From Bacilli bacterium (GTDB lineage Bacteria > Bacillota_I > Bacilli_A > RF39 > UBA660), in contig CAAHEC010000054.1 of NCBI GenBank assembly GCA_900772415.1, positions 1 to 64,000 on the forward strand: DNA of 64,000 bases, read 5' to 3'. The position numbers and the translations under genes are program-made. This document shows, one piece after another, positions 42,405 through 50,687 of this stretch (positions are counted from its first letter, which is position 1; each line of letters begins with the position of its first letter). The notes below the pieces were generated by a model. That model was not told the origin of the DNA, did no database searches, and saw nothing but the letters and a program-made list of their open reading frames with translations.

Positions 42405-43499
42405 CTAACTTAAAGCTGTAGTTAAATCTATTTTTTCCTCTTTTACCTGTTCTTTTGTTTTAACATCTATTCTATAGTGAGTTAATCTAGCTGCAAGTCT
42501 AACATTTTGTCCTTTTTTACCAATAGCAAGAGATAAGTTATCTCCTTCTGCAACTGCTAAAGCTTCTTTTTTCTTTTCATCTAATATATAAACCTCGACA
42601 TCTTTAGCTGGGGAAAGAGCATTTTTAATAAATGTAATAGGATTTTTATCATACTTTATAACATCTATTTTTTCACCGCCCAATTCATCTGAAATACGGT
42701 TTATTCTACTTCCTTTTTCCCCAATACAAGCTCCTATAGCATCTACGTTTTCATCTTCTGAATATACCGCTATTTTACTTCTAGAGCCCGCATCTCTTGC
42801 AACACTATATAATATTACAGTTCCATCATTTAATTCTGGAATCTCATTTTCAAGTAGTCTTTTAACAAAACCATAATGACTTCTAGATAGTAATATAAGT
42901 GGACTTTTTCCTGTATCATCTATTTTCGTTACATAAACTTTAACTTGTGAGCCCATTTTTAACTCTTCACCTTTTATTAATTCACTTTTTGGTAAAATAC
43001 CACTTGTTCTACCAAAATCAACATAATAATTTAAAGAATCTTCTCTAGATAATGTACCAACAAGTAATTCTCCTTCTTTATCTAAAAACTCTTTCATTAT
43101 ACTTTGTCTTTCAGCTTCTCTTACTTTTTGAACTAAAATTTGCTTTGCAGCACTTGTTGCAACACGTCCAAAATCTTTTAAGGAAACTTCTTCTTCTATT
43201 GTTTCACCAACTTTTATATCTGGTACAATTTTTTTAGCATCTGAAAGTAAAATTTCAACAGTCTCTTCACCATTTTCATCTTCTTCACCATCAGTATATT
43301 CACTTACTACCTTTTGATATGAATAACCTTTTATTTCACCAGTATCATGATTTATTTCTATTCTTATGTTAGGAAGACCTGTTTCTTTAGCATACGCCTT
43401 TGAAAGTGCCTGAGTCATGCCTTCAAATATAATATCTTCGCTTATTTGTTTTTCTTCGCATATTGATTTTAATGCTTTAATAAATTCTTTACTATTCAT
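42405..43499 (-). CDS. nusA: Transcription termination/antitermination factor NusA
   Basis: An N-terminal domain binding RNA polymerase, an S1 domain (LVGTLSREDSLNYYVDFGRTSGILPKSE), and two KH domains (with GACIGEKGSRI and LAIGKKGQNVRLAA). No C-terminal acidic repeats, as in Firmicutes. The start is the inner ATG (MNSKEFIKAL) with AAGGAGA; the longer frame reads into rimP. Length 364. Confidence 0.96.
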   Translation of the reverse strand: MNSKEFIKALKSICEEKQISEDIIFEGMTQALSKAYAKETGLPNIRIEINHDTGEIKGYSYQKVVSEYTDGEEDENGEETVEILLSDAKKIVPDIKVGETIEEEVSLKDFGRVATSAAKQILVQKVREAERQSIMKEFLDKEGELLVGTLSREDSLNYYVDFGRTSGILPKSELIKGEELKMGSQVKVYVTKIDDTGKSPLILLSRSHYGFVKRLLENEIPELNDGTVILYSVARDAGSRSKIAVYSEDENVDAIGACIGEKGSRINRISDELGGEKIDVIKYDKNPITFIKNALSPAKDVEVYILDEKKKEALAVAEGDNLSLAIGKKGQNVRLAARLTHYRIDVKTKEQVKEEKIDLTTALS

Positions 43500-43500
43500 T

Positions 43501-43752
43501 TTAGTTTTCTCCTTTTTCCATAGAGCATACATCTAAAACGTATGCATCATCAAATTCTTCTTCTATAGTATCAATTATTGGATTAATTATTTCAGTTGCC
43601 AAAACACATGTATCAACATCAACAAATGGTTCCTTATCAATTATTACTCTTAAGAAATACACACTTCCCTCTAAAACATATTCAACTTTACATAATTTTA
43701 TATTTTTTTCTTTAAGTGGTTTTTCAATTAATCTTTTTACTCTTTCATCCAT
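43501..43752 (-). CDS. rimP: RimP reduced to its N-terminal domain
   Basis: Only the N-terminal RimP domain is coded: 83 residues, with LKEKNIKLCKVEYVLEGSVYFLRVIID and VDVDTCVLATEII. Typical RimP is about 150 residues with a C-terminal SH3-like domain; here the frame stops at YVLDVCSMEKGEN and nusA begins one base later. No frameshifted remainder can exist in that space. The start (MDERVKRL) is 7 bases after AGGAGG. It heads the nusA operon as usual. It may retain 30S-maturation activity only in part. Confidence 0.8.
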   Translation of the reverse strand: MDERVKRLIEKPLKEKNIKLCKVEYVLEGSVYFLRVIIDKEPFVDVDTCVLATEIINPIIDTIEEEFDDAYVLDVCSMEKGEN

Positions 43753-43773
43753 AATCATACCTCCTTTAAATAT

Positions 43774-43842
43774 AAAGAGCAGGACATATGTCCTACTCTT
43801 TGTTGCTACAAGTATTATAACATAAAATAATAAACCCAGCAA
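43774..43842 (-). promoter_or_regulatory. rimP-nusA operon promoter and leader hairpin
   Basis: TTGCTG (43837-43842), 17 bases, TATAAT (43814-43819). The leader of about 55 nt holds a long stem AAAGAGtAGGACATATGTCCT-CTCTTT (43774-43801), with one mismatch, ending 10 bases before the ribosome site. Confidence 0.65.
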
Positions 43843-43860
43843 GTTTTTTTACATATTATT

Positions 43861-44802
43861 TTACATATCAAGTTTTTTTCTAATAAAAGAAAAATCATTA
43901 TATTTATTTATTAAATCTTTATCTAAATATCTTACATTTTCTTTTATTAAAGATATAGCATGATCTGAACTTATTTTCTTATCTTTATAATCAAATACTA
44001 AATCTTTATCATTATAACAAGATGTATTATTTTCTTTCATATAATTTATAATTTCTAAAAACAATTTATTTAATGCTAATTTATAATTATTTTCATCATT
44101 ATATGTAATATTTTTTATCGCACAATAAAATTGTTCTAACAAAAGATGTGGAATTAAAATATCATCTAAATTAAGTTTTTCTAAGTTAATTGCAATTCTA
44201 TTTTCTTTTTTTCTTTCTATATTATCTTTATCTTTAGAAAAATGAACTGGAACTTTAGAATTTTCATTACAAAAATTAATATATTTTTTTATTTTAAGAA
44301 GATTTTCTCTATTTCTTTTATTTTTTTTAATTTCATTAATTATATTAATATAGTAAATATGCTCCTTTGTGTAATACTTTTTATAACATATTATTCCATT
44401 ATAGTCTTTACTTATCTTTCTTTCCTCTTCATTATCTTTATTTACATCTGATGCAAATCTATTATTTTTTAAGTAAAACTCATAATAATTTTTTATTACC
44501 CTAGAAATATAATTTCTTTTTGATTTTATCTTTTTTTGTTTTCTATAAAAATCTTTATGTGCTAAATCGTAGGCATCTATTTTTTTATTTTCCTCTAGTA
44601 AACGTTTATCCAAGTTATAATAATCTTCCAAATTAAGTCTTCTATATGAATCATATAGCCTTTGTTCTTCTTTATCTTTACTTCTTTTAGGTGCTCTTTT
44701 ATTTTTTTTAAAAAATTCTACTCGTTTTTTTAAATTTTCTTTTATTCTTTGTTCGTTATATTCTCTTTTAATTATAGTTATATTACTTTCATATAAGCTC
44801 AT
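43861..44802 (-). CDS. Repeat protein with helicase-associated-like motifs
   Basis: Not assigned. A 313-residue basic soluble protein with at least three internal repeats: FFKKNKRAPKRSKDKEEQ.L, FYLKNNRFASDVNKDNEEER and FCNENSKVPVHFSKDKDNIER. Each has aromatic-x-K/N-N-(K/R/S)-x-(P/A) then SKDKE. This resembles helicase-associated (HA) repeats, which suggests nucleic-acid binding. It is flanked by the nusA operon and a CPBP protease. Start with GAAAGGAAA upstream. Confidence 0.5.
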   Translation of the reverse strand: MSLYESNITIIKREYNEQRIKENLKKRVEFFKKNKRAPKRSKDKEEQRLYDSYRRLNLEDYYNLDKRLLEENKKIDAYDLAHKDFYRKQKKIKSKRNYISRVIKNYYEFYLKNNRFASDVNKDNEEERKISKDYNGIICYKKYYTKEHIYYINIINEIKKNKRNRENLLKIKKYINFCNENSKVPVHFSKDKDNIERKKENRIAINLEKLNLDDILIPHLLLEQFYCAIKNITYNDENNYKLALNKLFLEIINYMKENNTSCYNDKDLVFDYKDKKISSDHAISLIKENVRYLDKDLINKYNDFSFIRKKLDM

Positions 44803-44935
44803 AATCACAACTTTCCTTTCTTTTTAATTAAAATATTATATTTAAATTTCTTTTAAAGTCAAATTTTATATAATGTAACTAAAATATTTTATAATTTTTT
44901 AATTTGATGTTATAATTTAAAATAGAGGTGGTATT

Positions 44936-45661
44936 GTGACAGATAGTATTATGAAAAATATATATGATAAACATTTAAAAAATTGGTTTAAAAAAAATTA
45001 CAAGTTTTTACTTACTATATTAATTTATATTTTATTTCAATCTAATTTTTTATTCAGTATTTTATACTCACTTGGTATAAATTTATCTATTTTACCAAAT
45101 ATATGTAAAAGAATTTTATTATATTTAAATGATACAATTTATGTAGTAATAGTCATTTTTATGTATAAAAAAGAAATTAAAGAAGGAATTTATGACTTAA
45201 AGAAAAACTTTTCTAATAGGGCCTCACTATCTGTTAAATGCTGGATTTTTGGTTGTGTTTTAATGGTAGTATCTTCTATTATAATTAATCATTTTTTAAA
45301 TCAAAATGCATCCATAAATGAACAGATAATAAGAAACAATATTAAAAAGGCTCCTATATATATGATATTTACTTGTTCTTTTGTTGCTCCCATTCTAGAA
45401 GAGATGACATTTAGACGATCTTTATATGGACTAATTAAAAATAAATGGATATTTATAATATCAAGTGGTGTAATTTTTGGACTATTACATGTTATTGGAA
45501 GTTATAATAATATATTTGATTTTTTATACATAATTCCATATGGAGCTATGGGTTCTTGCTTTGCTTTTTTACTTACTAAAACCAATAATATAACACTTCC
45601 AATAATAATACACGTGCTACATAACACTATTTTAGTAATGAATCAAATATTTAGAGGTTAG
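44936..45661 (+). CDS. CPBP-family intramembrane glutamic protease
   Basis: A 241-residue protein with about seven spans and the CPBP motifs EEMTFRR (EExxxR), FGLLHV and IIHVLHN. The substrate is unknown. GTG start, 4 bases after GAGGTGG, with TATAAT upstream. It is followed four bases later by the metallophosphoesterase-like gene, so the two are likely cotranscribed. It differs from the CPBP protease at 673-1641 and may belong to another subgroup. Confidence 0.85.
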   Translation: MTDSIMKNIYDKHLKNWFKKNYKFLLTILIYILFQSNFLFSILYSLGINLSILPNICKRILLYLNDTIYVVIVIFMYKKEIKEGIYDLKKNFSNRASLSVKCWIFGCVLMVVSSIIINHFLNQNASINEQIIRNNIKKAPIYMIFTCSFVAPILEEMTFRRSLYGLIKNKWIFIISSGVIFGLLHVIGSYNNIFDFLYIIPYGAMGSCFAFLLTKTNNITLPIIIHVLHNTILVMNQIFRG

Positions 45662-45664
45662 ATT

Positions 45665-46480
45665 ATGAATGAAGAAAAAAAAGTAAAAAGAAAATTAAAA
45701 TGGCAAATAAAATTTATTTTATTAATAGTAATAATAGCTTTATATCCTTTTTTTATTGGAACAAAAGGTATATTTATAAAGGAATATAAACTTACTACTA
45801 GTAAAATTAATCAAAATACCCATGGACTTAAAATACTTCAGTTTTCAGATCTCAACTATAAGTCAAACTTAAGTGATACTATGTTTAATAATTTAATTAG
45901 AAAAATAAATGAGACAAAACCTGATATTGTTATCTTTACCGGAGATTTAATAGATAAGAATTATGACGTAAAAGATGAAGATATAACAAAACTTAAGACT
46001 AATCTAAAAAAAATAAAAGCCGAATTTGGAAAATATTTTGTACCAGGAGAACAAGATGGCGAAAGAGAAGTCGAAATTTTAAATTCATCTGAATTTATAA
46101 ATTTAGATGATAAAGTACAATATGTATATCCAAAATCTAATATTCCAATCGTCTTTTTAAGCAAAGAAACATGTAACTCTTTTTTCTCAGAAAATAAAGA
46201 TGAAATTCCATATAATCTATTAATACTTCATAATCCAGATGATATAAAAGATTTTAAAGAAAACAAAATAGACGTTGCATTTGCAGGTCATACCCTAAAT
46301 GGAATGATAAATATACCAAAAATAAAGGATTTATTAATGAAAAGTAAATACAAAGAGAATTATCAAAAAGTAAATGACATAGATTTATACATAAATCCAG
46401 GAATTGGAGAAAGAAAAATTAAAGCTAGATTATTTAATCATCCAACAATTTATCTATATAGAATAAATAAAGCATCTTAA
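45665..46480 (+). CDS. Membrane-anchored metallophosphoesterase-like protein, degenerate site
   Basis: A YkuE-like calcineurin fold with an N-terminal membrane span (about 12-32). Several metal ligands are changed: DLH is DLN (SDLNYK), GNHD is GEQD, and GHTH is GHTL. GDLID and LLHNPD remain. So the fold is visible but the catalytic metal site is broken, and it is likely a pseudo-enzyme or has altered metal use. It is coupled to the CPBP gene upstream. Confidence 0.7.
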   Translation: MNEEKKVKRKLKWQIKFILLIVIIALYPFFIGTKGIFIKEYKLTTSKINQNTHGLKILQFSDLNYKSNLSDTMFNNLIRKINETKPDIVIFTGDLIDKNYDVKDEDITKLKTNLKKIKAEFGKYFVPGEQDGEREVEILNSSEFINLDDKVQYVYPKSNIPIVFLSKETCNSFFSENKDEIPYNLLILHNPDDIKDFKENKIDVAFAGHTLNGMINIPKIKDLLMKSKYKENYQKVNDIDLYINPGIGERKIKARLFNHPTIYLYRINKAS

Positions 46481-46500
46481 AAAAAGACGCTTTATTTTTT
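46468..46500. terminator. Terminator between the convergent phosphoesterase and kinase genes
   Basis: AAAGCATCTT / AAGACGCTTT with one mismatch, followed by TATTTTTT on the plus strand. Confidence 0.6.
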
Positions 46501-47694
46501 AATTGGTAACATTATTCTTACCGTTGTACCTTTATATAATTTTGAAAAATACGTAATACTACCATTATGTCTTTCAACTATTTCTTTAGAAAGACTTACT
46601 CCTAAACCTGTACCATCCTTTTTTGTAGTATAAAATGGAGTTCCTATATTTTTATTAGTTTCATTATCCATTCCTATACCATTATCAATTATATTTATAA
46701 TGTATACACCTTTTATTTTTTTACCTTCTACTAATATTGTTCCCTTTTTTGTAATTGCTTCCTTAGCATTTTTAATTGTATTTAATAAGACTTGTTTTAA
46801 TCTTTGATAATCACCTTCTATCATAATTTCTTCTTCACTTATATTATATTTAAAATTTATATTTGAATTAAATGCTAATGCAACCTCATCGCATACGTCT
46901 TCCATAAGCATAGTAATATCCATTGTATTTTTTTCTATTCTAATTTTAGATATATCTGAAAAGTCTTTTAATAATATTAAAGTTCTATCTATCTCTTGAT
47001 CTATTATACTAATATATTTATTAGCTTTTTTTTCATTTTTTAAATCAAACATAGAAAGATAACCTTTACAAACCGCAAGCGGATTTTTTATTTCATGTGT
47101 GATTTTAAATAAAGATTCATAAAGTTTTTTTTCTTTAGTTAAATCTTCTATTGAATAGTACATATTTACAGTATTTTCAACAATATTATAAAGTTTTATC
47201 ATAAGATAAAATATAATATACATTCCTATTAAAAATAACATAATATAAGGTAAATTTTTCAAATTTATTATAATGCTAGGTTGTATAATACAAATAATTA
47301 TACAAAAAATAATAGTTGTAACAAAAAATATATTAATTGATTTAAATTTGGTTAAATAACAAAGAATCATTACTAATAAATACTGTATAAACAAAATCAA
47401 AAAAGTTGTAGAATAAATATTTGATAATAGACTTGATAAACAAATAGAAATTATTAAACTTGGTATTATTCTCTTTTTGTATAATGCTATTAATAATGGT
47501 AAATTAATTATATAAGAATACATTAAAGATAAATTTCCAAATCTACTACAAATATAATAACTTGAGAAAACTGCTAAATCTAAAAATATTAACTTTTCTC
47601 TTTCAAATGTTGTTTTACTATAAACCAAATATATAAAATAACATATAAAAGGAAATAGTAAATATATACAATTTAAAAACATAGCAACAACCAT
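46492..47694 (-). CDS. KinB-like orphan sensor histidine kinase
   Basis: Five or six membrane spans fill residues 1-180, as in B. subtilis KinB, followed by a HisKA domain with ITHEIKNPLAVCKGYLSM and a HATPase domain (NTIKNAKEAI, DNGIGM, GTGLGVSLSKEI). No response regulator gene is adjacent. The spans plus kinase domains and the orphan state are typical of Spo0A-feeding sporulation kinases. A putative Spo0A box lies about 50 bases upstream. Start ATG with GGAGGTGAT. Confidence 0.8.
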   Translation of the reverse strand: MVVAMFLNCIYLLFPFICYFIYLVYSKTTFEREKLIFLDLAVFSSYYICSRFGNLSLMYSYIINLPLLIALYKKRIIPSLIISICLSSLLSNIYSTTFLILFIQYLLVMILCYLTKFKSINIFFVTTIIFCIIICIIQPSIIINLKNLPYIMLFLIGMYIIFYLMIKLYNIVENTVNMYYSIEDLTKEKKLYESLFKITHEIKNPLAVCKGYLSMFDLKNEKKANKYISIIDQEIDRTLILLKDFSDISKIRIEKNTMDITMLMEDVCDEVALAFNSNINFKYNISEEEIMIEGDYQRLKQVLLNTIKNAKEAITKKGTILVEGKKIKGVYIINIIDNGIGMDNETNKNIGTPFYTTKKDGTGLGVSLSKEIVERHNGSITYFSKLYKGTTVRIMLPIKK

Positions 47695-47722
47695 ATAATC
47701 ACCTCCACGTTGAAATAATTAT

Positions 47723-47751
47723 ACTAATTTGCTATGTTTTATTTTGTCGAA
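47723..47751 (-). promoter_or_regulatory. Putative Spo0A-box promoter of the KinB-like gene
   Basis: TTCGACA (47745-47751, complement TGTCGAA) is followed by 21 bases and TATAAT. The arrangement equals that before the SpoIIB-like gene at 16793-16820 and resembles Spo0A-activated sigma-A promoters. Confidence 0.45.
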
Positions 47752-47782
47752 TTTTGTTAATTTTTACTAAATTATGTAAAAA

Positions 47783-48103
47783 TTAGTCTTCATTCAATTT
47801 CTCTATACATTTTTTTAACTTTTTTGCATCATCTTGAAAAATAATTTTCATTGTATTATCAATTTCTACAATACCTCTTGCACCAAGTTTTTGTATACCT
47901 TCTTTATTAACTTTAGATGGATCTTTAAGTGTTACTTTAAACCTTGACATACTAACTTCCATGTTTGTTATGTTTTTTATACCGCCAAGATATTCAACAA
48001 GTTTATTTGCTTCGTATTTAAAATCTGGCTTACTTGCTTTTATAACTACTAATGCTATTAAAATAACAGCAAAAATAATAATGACATATTTCAATATATC
48101 CAT
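47783..48103 (-). CDS. Membrane-anchored PTS EIIB-like domain lacking the catalytic Cys
   Basis: A membrane span (residues 3-22) followed by a glucose-type EIIB domain: LVEYLGGIKNITNMEVSMSRFKVTLKDPSKVNKEGIQKLGARGIVEIDN. Active EIIB has a Cys in a CxTR motif, but the equivalent here reads VSMSR, so the phosphorylation site is lost. No EIIC or EIIA is near. It may act as a sensor or regulatory protein rather than a transporter component. The start is ATG with GGGTGAT. Confidence 0.75.
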   Translation of the reverse strand: MDILKYVIIIFAVILIALVVIKASKPDFKYEANKLVEYLGGIKNITNMEVSMSRFKVTLKDPSKVNKEGIQKLGARGIVEIDNTMKIIFQDDAKKLKKCIEKLNED

Positions 48104-48207
48104 ATTAATCACCCTATGGTAAATTATATAACACGAATTAAAAAAATGCAAGCAATTAAAATTTGATAAATTTCAAATAAATTTAATTCTAGGGCTTTTA
48201 AAGTGGT

Positions 48208-48234
48208 ACTATTTACCATTATTTGAATAAGCTA
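48208..48234 (+). promoter_or_regulatory. Candidate sigma-K promoter of the CotZ-like gene
   Basis: AC (48208-48209), 16 bases, AATAAGCTA (48226-48234). This matches the sigma-K consensus AC-N16/17-CATANNNTA except for the first -10 base. Confidence 0.45.
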
Positions 48235-48265
48235 ATAATGAAAAAGATAGAAAGGGTGAAATATT

Positions 48266-48673
48266 ATGTGTGATAATTCTAAATCAAGCTCAAAATGTAA
48301 TTGTATAGCAGAAATTCTTAAAGTTATTAATATCCTTCAAAGTGAAGTTTGTCCAGGAGATACTTGTTTAGAAACTTGTACAAGAGCTTATTTTGGTCCA
48401 AATTCATCAGTTGATTTTAATACAAGACCTGTAACATTATATACTTGTAATGGTCAAGCCGTTACAATGCCAATTTCTAACACTCCACAAGAACAAGAAA
48501 CTTCAAATATATTTAGGGTGGAAAAAGTAGATGGATGCTGTGCTACTTTAAGAGTATTAGTGTATAACACTGCAACTTCTAATTATACGGCTACTAACTC
48601 ATTTTTCACAATAAACACTGATTGTTGTTGTGCTATAAAATGTTTAGCAGATACTTTCATTGAAGGTGTTTAA
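48266..48673 (+). CDS. CotY/CotZ-type cysteine-rich spore coat protein
   Basis: A 135-residue soluble protein with about 15 Cys. It follows the CotY/CotZ pattern: N-terminal CNCIAEILKVINILQ, central NTRPVTLYTCNGQ, FRVEKVDGCCATLRVLVYN and C-terminal TNSFFTINTDCCCAIKCLADTFI. Those proteins build the outer crust or coat by disulfide cross-linking. The candidate sigma-K promoter agrees with expression in the mother cell, and sigK is in the same window. AAAGGGTG is the ribosome site. Confidence 0.85.
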   Translation: MCDNSKSSSKCNCIAEILKVINILQSEVCPGDTCLETCTRAYFGPNSSVDFNTRPVTLYTCNGQAVTMPISNTPQEQETSNIFRVEKVDGCCATLRVLVYNTATSNYTATNSFFTINTDCCCAIKCLADTFIEGV

Positions 48674-48706
48674 AAAAAACCACTTTTTAAAAAAGTGGTT
48701 TTTTAT
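48674..48706. terminator. Bidirectional terminator after the CotZ-like gene
   Basis: AAAAAACCACTTTTT / AAAAAGTGGTTTTTT, a long perfect stem with a T-run on the plus strand and a mirrored run on the minus strand. Confidence 0.85.
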
Positions 48707-49035
48707 TTTATGTCATAAATATCGTCAATAAAAATTTTTTCTCCTTCTATAGTTATCAAATAATTATCTTTAATTCCTATAACTTTTTTACTAATATTTT
48801 CTCCATTTTTGTACAAAATAGAAATATCAGCCTGATAAACATAATTAGGACTAGAAAATATATTATTTATTTTTTTTAAAAGCAACATTTTATCTACTTT
48901 TTTATTTTTAAAATCTGTCATTTTTAAGTCCCTATCATGGCTATTATCATGATAATAGTATTCATTTTGAATTTTACTTTTTAGCTTTTCTATTTTTGAC
49001 TTATAAACTTTTGGAAACTTTTTGTTATCGCTCAT
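48703..49035 (-). CDS. Hypothetical charged protein, 110 residues
   Basis: Not recognised. The N-terminal half is helical and very basic/acidic (KSKIEKLKSKIQNEYYYHDNSHD-like). The C-terminal half is beta-rich with INNIFSSPNYVYQADISILYKNG and ITIEGEKIFIDDIYDI. No signal peptide or membrane span. AGGAGGAT is the ribosome site. It is divergent from the RodA-like gene with a short intergenic region. Confidence 0.55.
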   Translation of the reverse strand: MSDNKKFPKVYKSKIEKLKSKIQNEYYYHDNSHDRDLKMTDFKNKKVDKMLLLKKINNIFSSPNYVYQADISILYKNGENISKKVIGIKDNYLITIEGEKIFIDDIYDIK

Positions 49036-49088
49036 AAAAATCCTCCTATAAAATTTTATGAATAAAATTTAAAATAATGCCATAAAAG

Positions 49089-50225
49089 GTGGTGATCAAA
49101 ATTAAAGAAAATTATAAAGCAAAGTACAATATAATTATTTTATTAGTATTACTATTTTTTATAAGTGTAATTACACTTTATAGTGTGTGTACTTACTTTA
49201 ATCAATTTGATATATTAAAAAAACAAATAATATGGTATTTTATTGGCTTCGTATTAATATTTTTGTTATCTAAAATAGATTGTAAAAAAATTATTAATCA
49301 TTCATTTATATTATATTTTTTTATAAATATCATACTTTTACTTTTGCTTTTTATCTCACCTAATATAAATGGATCAAAATGTTGGCTCATAATTCCAGGT
49401 ATAGGTTCTGTGCAGCCTAGTGAATTTGCTAAAATAATACTTATTTTATTCAATACTAAAACGTTTGAAATTTTAAGCAAAAAATATCCAAAAAGAAACA
49501 CTTTATGTGATATAAAAATAACATTTATAATTATTTTGTTTACTCTTATTCTAGGTGTTTTAACTTTCTTAGAACCAGATACTGGTATGGTTATAATTTA
49601 TTTTTTAATTTCTTTTGTGATGTTATTTATGTATGGTATTAAAAAAAGGATTTTCTTTTCTATTTTCTTTTTTACTTTTGCTATTATAACAGCATTTCTA
49701 TATTTTTATTTTAATTATCAAGATAGTTTTATTAATATATTTGGTACATCATTTTTTTATAGAATTAATAGATTACTAGATTGGTCTAATAAAGATGGCA
49801 TGCAACTTAATAATGCAATGGCTGCAATTAAAGCAGCAGGATTATTTGGATTTGGTATTGGAAAAACTCCAATATACATTCCTGAAGCCCATACTGATTT
49901 TATTTTTTCTGTTTTCTCTAGTAATTTTGGATTTATAGGAACAATAATACTAATAACAATACTATTCTTATTTGATTATAATTTATTTAAATTATTAAAA
50001 AATACAACAGTAAAAAATTGTAAGTTTATAATAGTAGGGTTTTTGTCAATGATTGTATATCAGCAAATACAAAATATAGCAATGAACATAGGACTTCTTC
50101 CAATTACGGGAATAACTCTTCCGTTTGTAAGTTATGGCGGTTCATCTTTAATAAGTTATTTTTTATGTATATCTATTATATTAAATTATGATTATGATAA
50201 AAAAATAAAACCTCTTATAAAATAA
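49089..50225 (+). CDS. SEDS-family glycan polymerase (RodA/FtsW/SpoVE)
   Basis: About ten membrane spans with the SEDS motifs QPSEFAKIILILF, LEPDTGMV and LPFVSYGGSSLISYF. These proteins polymerise lipid II and work with a class B PBP. RodA, FtsW and SpoVE cannot be separated by eye. The start is ambiguous. Two GTG codons at 49089 and 49092 lie inside the ribosome site AAAGGTGGTGAT; the first residue at a normal distance is coded by ATT (49101), which may be a noncanonical start. Confidence 0.88.
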   Translation: MVIKIKENYKAKYNIIILLVLLFFISVITLYSVCTYFNQFDILKKQIIWYFIGFVLIFLLSKIDCKKIINHSFILYFFINIILLLLLFISPNINGSKCWLIIPGIGSVQPSEFAKIILILFNTKTFEILSKKYPKRNTLCDIKITFIIILFTLILGVLTFLEPDTGMVIIYFLISFVMLFMYGIKKRIFFSIFFFTFAIITAFLYFYFNYQDSFINIFGTSFFYRINRLLDWSNKDGMQLNNAMAAIKAAGLFGFGIGKTPIYIPEAHTDFIFSVFSSNFGFIGTIILITILFLFDYNLFKLLKNTTVKNCKFIIVGFLSMIVYQQIQNIAMNIGLLPITGITLPFVSYGGSSLISYFLCISIILNYDYDKKIKPLIK

Positions 50226-50237
50226 GAGGTTATTTTT
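50205..50237. terminator. Bidirectional terminator between the SEDS gene and tRNA-Glu
   Basis: AACCTCTTAT / ATAAGAGGTT with T-rich flanks on both strands; it serves the SEDS gene on the plus strand and the tRNA unit on the minus strand. Confidence 0.75.
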
Positions 50238-50241
50238 CATA

Positions 50242-50318
50242 TGGTGACGCGTATGGGATTTGAACCCATGAATGCCGCCGTGAAAGGGCGGTGTGTTAAA
50301 CCACTTCACCAACGCGCC
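50242..50318 (-). tRNA. tRNA-Glu (UUC)
   Basis: A complete cloverleaf with 7-bp acceptor (GGCGCGT/ACGCGTC), anticodon arm CCGCC-CTTTCAC-GGCGG, T-loop GGTTCAAATCC and an encoded CCA end. Anticodon TTC. It is transcribed with tRNA-Ile, 20 bases upstream. Confidence 0.97.
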
Positions 50319-50338
50319 AGTTTAAAATTATTATAAAA

Positions 50339-50415
<77 letters not shown>

Positions 50416-50446
50416 ATTTTATGTCACTGGTAAAACTGACTATTTA

Positions 50447-50475
50447 ATTCTACTATATATATTGTAAAAAATCAA
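50447..50475 (-). promoter_or_regulatory. Sigma-A promoter of the tRNA-Ile/tRNA-Glu unit
   Basis: TTGATT (50470-50475), 17 bases, TAGAAT (50447-50452), about 32 bases before the tRNA-Ile gene. Confidence 0.55.
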
Positions 50476-50544
50476 TATCTTTTTTAATTTTTTAAGAAAA
50501 ATATATTTTGCTATAGTAATTAATAATCCATAGTTTTATATAAA

Positions 50545-50571
50545 AACCACTCGGTAATGAGTGGCTATGTT
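50545..50571 (-). terminator. Terminator after tRNA-Ala
   Basis: CCACTC / GAGTGG stem with an 8-base loop, followed by TTTTTAT on the minus strand. Confidence 0.75.
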
Positions 50572-50579
50572 TTTATTTA

Positions 50580-50656
50580 TGGTGGAGCTTAGGGGATTCG
50601 AACCCCTGACCTCCTCGGTGCAAGCGAGGCGCTCTAGCCAGCTGAGCTAAAGCCCC
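50580..50656 (-). tRNA. tRNA-Ala (UGC)
   Basis: Acceptor GGGGCTT, anticodon arm CCTCG-CTTGCAC-CGAGG, T-loop GGTTCGAATCC and an encoded CCA. Anticodon TGC. It is a single unit with its own promoter TTGATT-N17-TATTAT (50688-50716). Confidence 0.97.
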
Positions 50657-50687
50657 ACAAATATGCATTAAACCTAAATGCATATTA

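Noticed and set aside
43501..43842. Longer RimP frame with an N-terminal hydrophobic extension
   Set aside because: The extra residues run through the TATAAT promoter and leader hairpin, and the AGGAGG site supports the inner ATG. The protein is short at the C-terminus, not extended at the N-terminus.
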